A stretch of DNA of 64,000 nt, from NCBI GenBank assembly GCA_032209605.1, contig JASFXZ010000008.1:6510001-6574000 (forward strand), in the 5' to 3' direction. The DNA is from Mactromeris polynyma (taxonomy: Eukaryota; Mollusca; Bivalvia; Venerida; Mactridae). Of the stretch, positions 61,701-64,000 are shown in pieces (position 1 is the stretch's first letter; every line of letters begins with the position of its first letter). Under the pieces are notes generated by a model. The model was not told where the DNA came from. It searched no databases and saw nothing but the letters and a program-made list of their open reading frames with translations. The position numbers and the translations under genes were made by a program.

Positions 61701-63833
61701 ACAAATACTTTATGTATCTGTTTTGTCATGATAGAAATTATGTAATTTTGTTAATATTGTACATTTATTCTGCATCGTTTTTCATAAATTTTGATCCATT
61801 ATATTTTGTATGGGAAATAACGTTTCTGCATATTACATTGATATTGTTTGCAGGGCGTGGTCAGTGTGTTTATGACTTACAAACAGAATCAGGTGTATGT
61901 AAATGTAATGAAGATTGGATAGGAGCCAGTTGTCATATTCCTTGTGTGAATGGTACACATACTGGAAATGGTATATGTACATGTCATAGAACATGTGATA
62001 CTGGTAAGTGTTTGTTTTGCATTGCACCAATAAAACATTTTTCTTTTGATTGTATTTTTCTTAAAACTGTGAAACTACAAGTGGAATAGGATTAAGGTCA
62101 GTGGTTGATGCTTTATCAAATCTAGTCTGTTCAGATGAACTTACCACCTTTTTAATTAATATTTTCAAGTTTTGCCTCTGTGTAAATGTATGTGCTGTTA
62201 AATTTTATTTTAGGAATGTCCTGCCATTTGGAATGCAACAATCATGGAACATGTGATAGTAATGGTGCATGTGTTTGTGACTTCAATGATGGATTTAAAG
62301 GTTAGTTTAATGCTTTATTATTTTTTCAGCTTACCTAAGCATTATGTGCTGTAGCATTAGCTACTTTAACTGCCATTTGTGCATAGTGGTCAATCTGTCC
62401 TAGGTTAAACATTATTGTTGTTTTAACACATTGGTGACAACATTTCTTGGTTAGGCAACATTTCTTCATCAGTTATCAATGAAACTTATTTAGAGTGTAT
62501 ATGGCCACACGATTTTTGACAAGATTGATATTGGGCACAAGTGATGAAAGAAACCAAGTTGTTGCTCTTGAATGCGTTATAATTGCATTTCACACCTTGT
62601 TAACACAATGTAAAGATCATGAATTACATAGAAGGTATATTGCCTAAAAACTTGTTCGGCATTGGAGATCGCTACTCTGGTACTCGCTGAGTTTTGATCC
62701 TTGAATCAATAGAATTACTTGTTCTAAACTTCATTCAAGGAGGAGGATTGCTCCTATAAGGCCCTTGGATCTAATTTAATTACTATACTCTCTACTATAT
62801 TATAATGTGTGTATTACGTAGCATTTTAACTGGAGTAGTTTTTAATCTCCCATGCCAAGCTGTCCTCAAAAGAAAATCAGCAAACCACATTACAGCCCCT
62901 TTTTAAACAGAATGTTGTGTTAAACTATTTTATGGTTTGATAAATCATCAGGATACTGCATTTGTTTAAGTATTCAGGTGAGCAATAATTATGGTAATGT
63001 AGATAGATGACCAGGCTGGCTGGAGAACTGTGTGATACATTTAATTATGGTAATGTTTCTATTTGACCACAGGTGACGAGTGTAATGTAGATGGATGTCC
63101 AGGCTGGCCAGAGAACTGTATGATACATTTAATTATGTAATGTTTCTATTTGACCACAGGTGACGAGTGTAACGTAGATGGATGTCCAGGCTGGCCAGAG
63201 AACTGTATGGGACATGGAACATGTAATGCTGCCAATGGAAAATGTCAATGTGAACAAGGTTGGAAAGGAAATGCCTGTCATATACCTGACTGTGATTGTA
63301 ATGGTATAAATGCTACATGTGAACAAAGAGCTGATGATCTCAAACCTAGATGTTATGATTGTGACCATCCATATATTGGTGATCAGTGTCAATACAAGTA
63401 CGTCTTTGTTTAACATGACAACCATGCTATAGAATAATTTTAAACTTTCTTTTACATTGATTGTGAAATAAATTCTTACAACATAAATTAATAACTCCCA
63501 ATTGCTGCTTCCTGGTGACAAACAATTGCTGAAACCTAATTCAGGATTTTTCAAGATCAAACCCCACTCAATGTGATGCTCAAACTCACAACTTCCTTCT
63601 ATACATAGAGACTATAATGAGCTATATTTGGATACATGATTCGTTACTACAGACTGTTATTACTGTGTGTTTAGTTTAAATAGGTTTGCATATTTATCTT
63701 CTGTTTTGTCTATGTTATAGGTGTTACCATGGTACTGAAGTTCCTGGTATATTCTCATGCCAATGTGATGCTTGCTACAGTGGCTCACAATGTGACAGTC
63801 TGTGTAACAATAATGGTACTTGTACATCACAAG
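3445..63833 (+). CDS. Giant glycine-rich-module / multi-EGF extracellular protein (partial, 80 exons)
   Basis: One gene, open at both ends. I placed 80 exons by GT/AG borders, reading frame and alignment between modules. Their lengths sum to 29,901 nt (9,967 codons), with no stop and every junction in compatible phase (41 phase-1, 28 phase-0 and 11 phase-2 exon ends). Many phase-1 introns split a Gly codon as G|GT. Order: 22 tandem modules of about 365-435 residues (residues 1 to about 8,906), interrupted by a discoidin-like segment after module 1 and a small Cys-rich insertion in module 4, then at least 33 EGF-like repeats (residues about 8,907-9,967). Many N-x-S/T sites and paired Cys point to the secretory route. 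Signal peptide, start, stop and any membrane segment lie outside the window. The likely role, inferred only, is matrix or adhesion. Less certain borders: 3' end of exon 7 (7223, or 7193), the donor at 6512 (gttcat), and the acceptor at 38969. Confidence 0.85.
4780..5905 (+). CDS. Inserted galactose-binding (discoidin / F5/8 type C)-like segment
   Basis: Parts of exons 4582-5059, 5389-5554 and 5777-5941, using phase-2 and phase-0 junctions unlike the surrounding phase-1 borders. The segment sits exactly between the GTVY end of module 1 and the FVFDQ strand opening module 2, where other modules have only a short linker. It contains a strand ATLTFDLPFKTYIEYLRIYP, two Cys (one in each half), an NLTDG motif, and a terminal ITLFLKATGSYVALSEVEIY, which resembles the last two strands of discoidin/fucolectin domains. 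Such domains bind sugars or lipids. The match is by eye and the usual N-terminal strand is poorly defined, so the family call is tentative. Confidence 0.5.
5906..8649 (+). CDS. Module 2
   Basis: Exons 5777-5941 (tail), 6284-6512, 7003-7223, 7508-7610, 7923-8354 and the first part of 8577-8893. The strand-rich half has FVFDQ, DDTGRLTL and an LPPEL block; the glycine half has GAGHGH, DSFLYPTKFG, GGGSGGTIHIE and GGGGGGGRATLYY, ending GGPGTVYLH. The donor after 6512 (gttcat) is weak, but it restores the frame and the alignment. The end of exon 7 is set at 7223 because it keeps an IxPxP strand shared with module 4; 7193 is also in frame. Confidence 0.8.
6042..6215 (+). repeat. tRNA-derived SINE, copy 1
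   Basis: In the intron between exons 5 and 6. A-box-like GGTGGCAGAGCTGT at about 6058-6070 and B-box-like GGGCTCAAGTCC at 6091-6102 have the spacing of a tRNA-derived internal promoter. The 3' body, with CTGGTTACCTA, AGCAGTC, TAGGTTGT and GAACTT words, is shared with the copy at 17956-18130. Confidence 0.6.
8650..12303 (+). CDS. Module 3
   Basis: Exons 8577-8893 (tail), 9123-9252, 9625-9765, 10015-10160, 10562-10673, 11047-11226, 11590-11753 and the first part of 12157-12360; about 421 residues. It starts with a long linker containing NRTLYLNN and a Trp/Pro-rich loop, then DRSGHLHIG, GVLNNVENMTIVDGG, GPGAGR, AYGSFIMP, GGGSGGSIFI and GGAGGRLAIVY, ending GAAGTVF. This is the most finely split module, with eight exons. 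Confidence 0.85.
9434..9545. repeat. Palindromic MITE family, copy 1 (degenerate)
   Basis: In the intron between exons 11 and 12. ACGAGTTCTCTTCC at the left and an inverted GGGGAGATGACTCGT at the right flank a pyrimidine-to-purine foldback interior. It shares its core with copies at 21192 and 42213. Confidence 0.5.
12304..15662 (+). CDS. Module 4, with a small Cys-rich insertion
   Basis: Exons 12157-12360 (tail), 12660-12809, 13010-13117, 13553-13865, 14280-14663, 14884-15035 and the first part of 15527-16025. The GDxTG motif is degenerate (GDYTATVHV). GTITGLETFNIS and AVKIYPP follow, then GNGTGAG, SGASHGG, DSVWHPTQYGSGGG, GGGSGGAILIY and GGGGGGGRIAVYV, ending GGSGTVYVK. Without the insertion described separately, it has about 395 residues, the normal size. 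Confidence 0.85.
13332..13388 (+). repeat. Interspersed repeat ending in polypyrimidine-AG, copy 1
   Basis: In the intron between exons 19 and 20. It reads GAGGCACTGTCTT...TTCCCTGTAGTAAC and ends TCTCTCTCTTTTAG. It is very similar to 59285-59343 and 24771-24828, where the same end is the real splice acceptor. Here an exon would hit TAA within three codons, so it is not used in this frame. Confidence 0.65.
14922..15035 (+). CDS. 38-residue cysteine-rich insertion inside module 4
   Basis: The second half of exon 14884-15035 leaves the module pattern right after ISASGGAGA and adds 38 residues with six Cys (CVPHC, CLSC, then two single Cys around a GYLW turn), before the next exon resumes with IAGGGGGGGRI. 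The spacing suggests a small disulfide knot resembling a truncated EGF or TNFR-type repeat. No other module has anything here. Its exon joins in phase 0 to the next one, so it is part of the open frame. Confidence 0.7.
15159..15375 (+). repeat. SINE-like element
   Basis: In the intron between exons 22 and 23. An A-box-like GAGTAGAGCATTCCA (about 15174) and a B-box-like ATGTTCAAACCCC (about 15209) are followed by a non-tRNA body ending with a GATACTGCTGGGAAATGGCAT motif. Different family from 6042-6215. Confidence 0.45.
15663..19963 (+). CDS. Module 5
   Basis: Exons 15527-16025 (tail), 16596-16705, 17476-17634, 18204-18330, 18721-18906, 19278-19396 and the first part of 19763-20128; about 422 residues. 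Motifs: YLDNHGS, a TFDHVYINGGSHLAL strand, HGDLSGLVH, DGEISGVRVL, GGSGGGGGAAGG, YGSLYEPTQYGG, AGGGGGGSVYVK and GGGGAGGRVTIY, ending GGAGTVVQ. It is the clearest small-exon module and useful for defining the domain. Confidence 0.85.
17956..18130 (+). repeat. tRNA-derived SINE, copy 2
   Basis: In the intron between exons 25 and 26. A-box-like TGGTGGTAGAGTGCTGT at the start, then CTGGTTA, AGCAGTC, ATAGGTTGTAAGAACTTG, matching the 3' body of 6042-6215 in order. Confidence 0.6.
19964..23275 (+). CDS. Module 6
   Basis: Exons 19763-20128 (tail), 20466-20583, 20872-21064, 21317-21533, 22119-22362, 22843-22965 and the first part of 23140-23330; about 399 residues. Motifs: KLTVDNANVC, HVFD-EVHLSG, GDKSGIWHVG, NEGSLRGVEDLVIG, a GGTLVIE strand, GRGAGHGGQGG, GGASGGSIIL and GGGAGGRIAITY, ending GGAGTVYVS. 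The intron between exons 31 and 32 carries a palindromic MITE. Confidence 0.85.
21192..21296. repeat. Palindromic MITE family, copy 2 (best palindrome)
   Basis: In the intron between exons 31 and 32. Terminal inverted repeats AGATTGTCATGAGTTCT (left) and AGAACTCATGACAATCT (right) are exact complements, giving a 105-bp foldback element. It ends 20 bp before the acceptor of exon 32. No coding capacity. Confidence 0.8.
21575..21920. other. Intron segment, probable old dispersed repeat
   Basis: Part of the intron between exons 32 and 33. It has no exon; the text (CATGTGACATTTGTTGTC, GGCCCCTTGGCTGAAAATAG and a short internal direct repeat around ACAAATTATTT at 21783 and 21808) looks repeat-derived, but the family is not clear. 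Confidence 0.35.
23276..26601 (+). CDS. Module 7
   Basis: Exons 23140-23330 (tail), 23523-23785, 24305-24482, 24829-25060, 25342-25549, 25908-25990 and the first part of 26436-26617; about 395 residues. Motifs: KLFIDNLEP, FTLDQIYLYNGAHLAL, a GDGFV/GTIHIG variant of the GDxTG block, GTVGGVTDITL, GHGAGHSGEGG, GGASGGSVWI and SSGGGGGGFIAIY, where the usual GGRI is replaced by GGFI. It ends GAAGVIYLE. Exon 25908-25990 is only 83 nt. Confidence 0.85.
24771..24828 (+). repeat. Interspersed repeat ending in polypyrimidine-AG, copy 2, used as acceptor
   Basis: The repeat AGGAGGCATTGTCTTATAC...GTTCCAGTAAC runs into TCTCTCTTTAACAG, and exon 24829-25060 begins on the next base. The acceptor of this coding exon is therefore inside the repeat. 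Confidence 0.65.
25694..25771. repeat. 26-bp tandem repeat, three copies
   Basis: Unit GGGCATCTATCTTGTTTAAT plus AAGACA/T, starting at 25694, 25720 and 25746, in the intron between exons 39 and 40. Confidence 0.9.
26602..29110 (+). CDS. Module 8, mostly in one large exon
   Basis: Exons 26436-26617 (tail), 27298-28570 (1273 nt) and the first codons of 29096-29320; about 435 residues. The strand-rich half is divergent: no clear GDxTG motif, Ser/Thr-rich start, four Cys in the middle (VCGTV, KYCD, VNCPL, HCYLG). The glycine half is typical: SGGPGAAS, TYGSIENPQTYGS, GNGGSGGSILVE, GGGGGRIAAIA, then SPGTTYIK. This is the first sign of intron loss along the gene. Confidence 0.85.
26870..27058. repeat. 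44-bp minisatellite, about 4.2 copies
   Basis: Unit begins GATTGCATATTGAGTTAAAA and restarts at 26915, 26959, 27003 and 27047. Copies are identical apart from one extra G in the first and the truncated last one. It lies in the intron before the 1273-nt exon. The identity shows recent expansion or active homogenisation. Confidence 0.93.
28981..29036. repeat. Short direct repeat
   Basis: AAGGCTATTTTGTACACTTT at 28981 recurs as AAGGCTGTTTTGTACACTTT at about 29017, in the intron between exons 42 and 43. The rest of this 525-bp intron shows nothing I recognise. Confidence 0.7.
29111..30700 (+). CDS. Module 9
   Basis: Exon 29096-29320 and the first 899 nt of the 2433-nt exon 29802-32234; about 370 residues, among the shortest. 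The beginning consists of repeated short strands (KLSIEDGASVTI, TLQTTTLNIDNHG) without a clear GDxTGxxH block. The glycine half has GSGSLSGAEGASYGGEGG, STYGSTINPVDYGSG, GGGSGGTISIQ and GGGGGGGRISLIA, ending GAAGTIYKQ. Confidence 0.85.
30701..31874 (+). CDS. Module 10, entirely within one exon
   Basis: It lies wholly inside exon 29802-32234; about 391 residues. Motifs: KVTIDNDGNK, GDNTGTVTVL, VIGVREMTVSSGG, NVKYDGQLHGRNLYI, GGSYGGSGG, a long spacer, GGGGSGGGIMIE and TGGGGGGGRIHI, ending GGSGTAYIL. Module 9 continues straight into it with no intron. Confidence 0.85.
31875..35026 (+). CDS. Module 11
   Basis: Exons 29802-32234 (tail), 32499-32857, 33574-33772, 34227-34410 and the first part of 34931-35160; about 399 residues. 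Motifs: YLDNSCSSG, SLNNLNIGDNTKIEI, a Cys-containing ARTGICC turn, LGPGAGS, GTGGGHGAPGG, GGGSGGTIDI and GGGGAGGRMVIR, ending GPGTIYILE. A TA-flanked MITE ends 23 nt upstream of the exon at 33574. Confidence 0.85.
33373..33550. mobile_element. MITE with TA target-site duplication (Tc1/mariner, pogo-like ends)
   Basis: Inverted ends CAGTCGACTC and GAGTCGACTG, directly flanked by TA on both sides (33371-33372, 33551-33552), bound a 178-bp element without coding capacity. TA duplications and CAGT-type ends are typical of Tc1/mariner-superfamily MITEs. It lies in the intron between exons 45 and 46, ending 23 nt before the exon. Confidence 0.85.
34613..34628 (+). repeat. Poly-G tract (16 G)
   Basis: An uninterrupted run of G in the intron between exons 47 and 48, just after a repeat-like segment (about 34458-34530, with CCATTCCTTAGAATGGCA hairpin). 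Such runs are prone to length change and to sequencing error. Confidence 0.85.
35027..36540 (+). CDS. Module 12
   Basis: Exon 34931-35160 (tail) and the start of the 3024-nt exon 35516-38539; about 386 residues. Motifs: EEFDFDVLTLTG, HGDTTATLHL, VESGGTIQGY, a basic loop, GTGNNGGAHSAAGG, PYGTIYKPLTPGASGG, GGGGAGGSIYVQ and GAGSGGHIAVDM (GGHI instead of GGRI), ending GGPGSIYLL. It joins module 13 without an intron. Confidence 0.85.
36541..37723 (+). CDS. Module 13, entirely within one exon
   Basis: Inside exon 35516-38539; about 394 residues. Motifs: KLIIDNENGQ, LNFDDVDIYNNAQLQL, GDGTGLVRI, GVLRGVSNLYLG, ISADYFNVSATNLDIE, GGAGHGGVGGGGTG, NSLYKPTSAGSRG, GGGGSGGSVWVD and SGGGSAGRVAVY, ending GGGTVYLHD. 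It is a clean example of the full consensus. Confidence 0.88.
37724..40134 (+). CDS. Module 14
   Basis: Exon 35516-38539 (tail), 38970-39112, 39356-39453 and the first part of 39942-40139; about 417 residues. Motifs: LLLDNHNRPHDK, HYFNEVHLVNQASVHL, GDRTGLIHLHKKQ, GRLSGIADLKLG, GSGGGYATTGGG, YYGSLYYPNKRGS, GGGSGGTIFI and GGSGGRMAIYL, ending GGPGSVYVHD. The donor at 38540 (gttggt) and the acceptor at 38969 (attgaag) are weak, but the phase and glycine alignment support them. Confidence 0.8.
39537..39670 (+). repeat. SINE-like element
   Basis: TTAGCTCAGTTAACTG (A-box-like) and GTGTTCAATTCCTGGG (B-box-like) about 30 nt apart, followed by an unrelated tail. The phrase CCTTGTTAGCTCA recurs at the very end of the window (about 63984), perhaps the start of another copy. 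Confidence 0.45.
39714..39775. repeat. About 31-bp tandem duplication
   Basis: AGAATGAAAAAAGGATGTAC occurs twice, followed by ATGTATAAACC and then ACGTATTACA, in the intron between exons 51 and 52. Confidence 0.85.
40135..43824 (+). CDS. Module 15
   Basis: Exons 39942-40139 (last bases), 40522-40738, 41525-41872, 42386-42557, 42889-43119 and the first part of 43632-43854; about 389 residues. Motifs: FHIDNREK, YYFDEIYLTRNASLQL, GDASGRIHL, GEMIGVRHIRIVPG, GGGYGAMGGG, AYGSLYKPLDMGSAGGG, GGGGSGGSVFIE and GGGAGGRIAVH, ending GGPGTVFIED. Confidence 0.85.
40739..41524. other. Long intron with an inverted GGCCATC repeat
   Basis: No exon seen. At 41216-41246 GATGGCTGACTGGCGGCCAA and at 41362-41395 TGGCCACCAGTCGGCCATCT are imperfect inverted copies about 120 bp apart, which could fold back. 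Related words occur at 2997-3022. Confidence 0.5.
42213..42332. repeat. Palindromic MITE family, copy 3
   Basis: In the intron between exons 54 and 55. AGATTGTCACGAGTTCTCTC at the left is inverted at the right as GCGAGAACTAATGACAAGCT. The interior repeats CTATAGAAGGGATAAAG twice. Same family as 21192-21296. Confidence 0.75.
43825..47155 (+). CDS. Module 16
   Basis: Exons 43632-43854 (tail), 44038-44185, 44539-44775, 45411-45531, 45835-46014, 46401-46529 and the first 411 nt of 46745-50829; about 419 residues. Motifs: RLYIDGQG, GDMTGYLHMKEDQ, GQLIGVMNLTL, VGAGHGGFGGG, PYGSYIEPRHTGSKGGG, GGGSGGSVYVV and GGAGGRIAVHI, ending GAGGTIYTTD. It is the last module split into many exons; the next three share its final exon. 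Confidence 0.85.
45162..45325. repeat. Possible MITE with TAAGACCACC inverted ends
   Basis: CAGTAAAACCTCAATAATAA plus GACCACC at the left is matched, imperfectly inverted, by GGTGGTCTTAAAGTGAGGCT at 45299-45318. The interior has two GGTCTTAATAT words. No clear target-site duplication. In the intron between exons 59 and 60; a GGTGGTCTTAAT fragment also occurs near 44252. Confidence 0.5.
47156..48393 (+). CDS. Module 17, within the 4085-nt exon
   Basis: Inside exon 46745-50829; about 413 residues. Motifs: LLLDNDNRNH, HIFELDEVEVRNHAVLWL, HKFDGDRTGLMHL, APVSFKVEAGTEIVFPS, SGLLTMVQNLTVADGA, GPGSGGSDGT, GGAHGGHGG, HDSVYKPTQPGSGGG, GGGSGGGLFIE and GGGGSGGRIGIHI, ending GAAGTVYLQE. It shares long blocks with modules 18-20. 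Confidence 0.88.
48394..49683 (+). CDS. Module 18, within the 4085-nt exon
   Basis: Inside exon 46745-50829; about 430 residues. Motifs: YEFDEAMLEGHSNMLIEY, FHGDRTGVVRVRDRQ, an N-glycosylation site in ESVSNETIAP, AGIITGVEDMMIRGGA, GPGAGSS, GAGHGGYGGGPGP, YNSIYEPLEAGSGGG, GGGSGGSVLMH and GGGGSGGRISI, ending GASGTTFKEE. Its linker has the form RxIEYxMTKYDP, repeated after modules 17-20. Confidence 0.88.
49684..51503 (+). CDS. Module 19
   Basis: Exon 46745-50829 (tail) and the first part of 51398-51579; about 417 residues. Motifs: YYEFDEMEITGSTYAWIYG, HKFIGDKTGQLHIRPKQ, ESVSNKTEAPVSYIVDENA, AGLITGVHNLYIEDGA, GAGHGGYGGGSDP, PYGSIFAPREPGSGGG, AAGGSGGSLLIE and GGGGAGGRAAIH, ending AAAGTSFVKN. The last β-strand and linker are cut off by a phase-0 intron. 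Exon 51398-51579 (61 codons) is short but is supported by frame, splice sites and the GTSF and KYL linker. Confidence 0.85.
51504..53446 (+). CDS. Module 20
   Basis: Exon 51398-51579 (tail) and most of the 1958-nt exon 52311-54268; about 404 residues. Motifs: VDHR-YIHMDNKG, NYEFNETQVDGFSRVLFY, HRFLGDRSGQVHVRSNQ, ESESNVTEAPVSYIIDNGA, DGLMAGVHHLYVEDGC, LGPGTNTG, AYGSLFDPYHLGSGGG, GGGSGGTIFI and GYGGSGGRIAAHI, ending GGPGTIYKFE. The phase-2 AG|G intron before YIHMDN recurs at the same place in modules 7, 15 and 16. Confidence 0.87.
51713..52240. repeat. Mollusc-type dispersed repeats
   Basis: In the intron between exons 64 and 65. The first part has GTAATTTGGAGAATTACA then GTCTGTCCGTCTGTG; the second (52056-52240) has CCCCCCTTCGAAGAAGAGAG, TTGCACATGTCGGTTGGTC, and ends GGGGTCAAGGTCAAAGGGG. 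From general knowledge such elements are abundant in bivalve introns. They support the taxonomic call; no function is implied. Confidence 0.55.
53447..55630 (+). CDS. Module 21
   Basis: Exon 52311-54268 (tail), 54391-54530, 54850-55030 and the first part of 55497-55774; about 426 residues. Motifs: YYEFEEVQVEGYSYVHFY, HELAGNRQGMVRVQSNQ, GGLMIGVEELILERNA, GPGKGLSGTHSAGGGG, YGSGGGGEHGGAGGSYIE, GGGSGGIIKI and GGGAGGRICINL, ending GSPGTVWVQS. The YGS-x-Y-x-P block is reduced, and a first Cys pair appears in the glycine half. Confidence 0.85.
55631..57136 (+). CDS. Module 22, Cys-containing last glycine module
   Basis: Exon 55497-55774 (tail) and the first 1032 nt of 56105-57665; about 392 residues. 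Motifs: HLWVDHKSRPLDC, GGDGTGEIVI, EGKIVGVEHWYS, GPGAGCTSSCGSGGGHGG, CSGCGSCGGGG, GGGAGGSIWLD and GGGGGGGRVRVWG, ending GGVGSTYRYHG. Unlike modules 1-20 it has at least ten Cys, several within the glycine tract. The same exon runs directly into the EGF array. Confidence 0.85.
57137..57580 (+). CDS. EGF-like repeats 1-5
   Basis: Inside exon 56105-57665. Five short EGF-like repeats (26-34 residues) follow module 22 without an intron. Each has the C-x-GxC...CxC...GxxC pattern, for example CNGNGVCNDQGQCEC then GYVGTQC. Repeats 3 and 4 contain CDPC or CDDC variants. Spacing is of the tenascin/teneurin EGF type rather than calcium-binding: I see no clear D-x-[ND]-E-C start or hydroxylation consensus. 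They precede the regular four-repeat units and do not fit their order. Confidence 0.85.
57581..58374 (+). CDS. EGF super-repeat I (EGF-like 6-9)
   Basis: End of exon 56105-57665, exon 57848-58159 and the first bases of exon 58373-58816. Four different EGF types in order: A (CPGEDLNCNGHGICN...GWEGDDC), B (CPGEPNCNNRGVC...PPIC-x-DC...GWMGPAC), C (CQHG...ICNCDQTCYHGKGC) and D (CSGNGVC...CYCD...GWDGTYCEIPG). The order A-B-C-D repeats through the rest of the window. Confidence 0.85.
58375..58779 (+). CDS. EGF super-repeat II (EGF-like 10-13)
   Basis: Wholly inside exon 58373-58816. A: CSNRGNCDSEKHECMC...GWEGAAC. B: CPGEPNCMGRGTC...PPLCVSC...DWMGPAC. C: CLHG...GICVCEEGWAGVGC. D: CSEHGN...MCVC...GWKGRVCDIPG. 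It is the only complete super-repeat in one exon, 135 residues, and so gives the clearest unit length. Confidence 0.87.
58780..59548 (+). CDS. EGF super-repeat III (EGF-like 14-17)
   Basis: End of exon 58373-58816, exon 58970-59111 and the start of exon 59344-60050. Order A-B-C-D is kept: CSGRGGCDS...GWQGIGC, CPGEPDCNNNGAC...RCFC...GWFSEAC, CVNG...NCECNPGWAGINC, CSYHG...CVCDIGWRDKVCDVPG. The phase-2 intron splits the B repeat in an F codon; its acceptor lies in an interspersed repeat. Confidence 0.85.
59285..59343 (+). repeat. Interspersed repeat ending in polypyrimidine-AG, copy 3, used as acceptor
   Basis: GAGGCACTGTCTTATGTATG, TTCCCTGTAGCAAC and CTCCCTCTTTTCAG; exon 59344-60050 begins on the next base. 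Close to the copy at 13332-13388. Confidence 0.65.
59549..59974 (+). CDS. EGF super-repeat IV (EGF-like 18-21)
   Basis: Within exon 59344-60050. A is lengthened by an acidic loop after GWTGQDD; B: CPGSPDCNGQGVC...KCRDC...GWMGEAC; C: CDADHGG...FCLCDSCYTGKGC; D: CDGHGQC...CNCTVGWRGSKCEVPG. Confidence 0.87.
59975..61480 (+). CDS. EGF super-repeat V (EGF-like 22-25)
   Basis: End of exon 59344-60050, exons 60273-60394 and 60645-60822, and the start of 61443-61601. The B repeat is degenerate (CGDGACYVDEGQGYC...LCHC). C: CENG...ECVCDPCYNGDRC. D: CSDNGVC...CICYDAPKKAFKG. The acceptor at 61442 is fixed by frame: only this AG gives A|AG and keeps the Cys pattern. Confidence 0.82.
60422..60626. repeat. 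36-bp minisatellite, six copies
   Basis: Unit ATGTGTAATTGAAAACAATA plus CATTCATGGGTTTACT. The first copy is divergent and the last is truncated. It fills most of the 250-bp intron between exons 74 and 75 and ends 18 nt before the acceptor AG of exon 75. No spacers, so not a CRISPR. Confidence 0.92.
60823..61442. other. Long intron, nothing recognised
   Basis: AT-rich intron between exons 75 and 76. I see no further EGF exon: the Cys order between the flanking exons is continuous (super-repeat V, D repeat). Confidence 0.5.
61481..63182 (+). CDS. EGF super-repeat VI (EGF-like 26-29)
   Basis: Exons 61443-61601, 61854-62003, 62214-62300 and the first bases of 63160-63397. A: CPGADRDCNQHGSC...GWQGDDC. 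B: CPDNCNGRGQC...VCKC...DWIGASC. C: CVNGTHTGNGICTCHRTCDTGMSC. D: CNNHGTC...CVCD...GFKGDEC. The last intron (62301-63159) carries two extra damaged copies of the next exon border. Confidence 0.83.
62975..63159 (+). pseudogene. Two damaged tandem copies of the exon-79 border
   Basis: The intron end, acceptor and first 45-50 nt of exon 63160-63397 are present three times with a period of about 87-88 bp. The copy at 63073 keeps the CAG acceptor and 16 correct codons up to NCM, then runs into intron-like text with TAA at 63136-63138. The copy at about 62975-63050 is degenerate (TGTAGATAGATGACCAGG) and has lost the acceptor. Neither has a matching donor, so they are not functional exons. Confidence 0.85.
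63183..63833 (+). CDS. EGF super-repeat VII, cut by the window end (EGF-like 30-33)
   Basis: Exons 63160-63397 and 63721-63833. A: CPGWPENCMGHGTC...GWKGNACHIPD. B: CDCNGINATC...RCYDC...YIGDQC. C: CYHGTEVPG...CQCDACYSGSQC. D begins CNNNGTCTSQG and stops at a phase-1 donor (63834). The gene continues beyond the window. Confidence 0.83.
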
Positions 63834-64000
63834 GTATGTGGTAATACTTATTTGTACATCAGTAGCCAGGGGGATTTATTTCAAATGATTTTGTACGCTT
63901 AATGGTTTAAATACAAAGCTTTATCAGTTATGTGTGTAATACTTTGATACTTGATATGTTGAGATCCATTTCGCTTTCAGTAACCTTGTTAGCTCAACAG

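Noticed and set aside
63073..63138. Extra EGF exon at 63073
   Set aside because: It has an acceptor and 16 matching codons but no donor, and it runs into a stop; a damaged tandem copy of exon 79.

Overview
The window is animal nuclear DNA: AT-rich introns, GT/AG-spliced small exons, EGF-like extracellular modules, tRNA-derived SINEs and MITE-like foldback elements. Several intronic repeats, notably the element near 52056-52240 (starts with a C-run followed by TTCGAAGAAGAG) and the one near 51713-51780, are of the kind common in bivalve mollusc genomes. I therefore infer a mollusc, most likely a bivalve; the species cannot be named from the sequence.

Layout. (1) 1-3444: an intronless minus-strand gene (181-1749) for a 522-residue protein with a C-terminal CXC-like cysteine motif, of a type I associate with mobile elements, followed by about 1.7 kb with no gene that I can see. 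(2) 3445-63833, plus strand: one giant gene, open at both ends. I could chain 80 exons with phase-compatible GT/AG junctions into one open frame of 29,901 nt, 9,967 codons in the window, with no stop codon. No start, signal peptide, stop or membrane anchor is inside the window, so the complete protein is longer than 10,000 residues.

Architecture of the giant protein. It begins inside a tandem array of 22 modules of about 365-435 residues (the first is partial). Each module has a strand-rich half (motifs of the type FDEV..., GDxTGxxH, a second conserved G-x-hydrophobic block, and a GPGAG end) and a glycine-rich half (GHGG, a YGS-x-Y-x-P block, GGGSGGSI, GGGGxGGRI, ending in GGxGTVY). Module 1 is followed by an inserted segment that looks like a galactose-binding (discoidin, F5/8 C) domain. 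Module 4 carries a 38-residue cysteine-rich insertion. After module 22 the protein changes abruptly to at least 33 EGF-like repeats: five leading repeats, then seven copies of a four-EGF super-repeat, the last cut by the window edge. The overall picture is a secreted or cell-surface extracellular matrix or adhesion protein. I know of no established name for it.

Gene structure. Modules 2-7 and 14-16 are split among 4-8 small exons each; modules 8-13 and 17-20 lie mostly in a few very large exons (1273, 2433, 3024, 4085 and 1958 nt). The introns hold SINEs, a TA-flanked pogo/mariner-like MITE, three copies of a palindromic element, a repeat that supplies the splice acceptor of two exons, 26-, 36- and 44-bp minisatellites, and a triplicated exon border.
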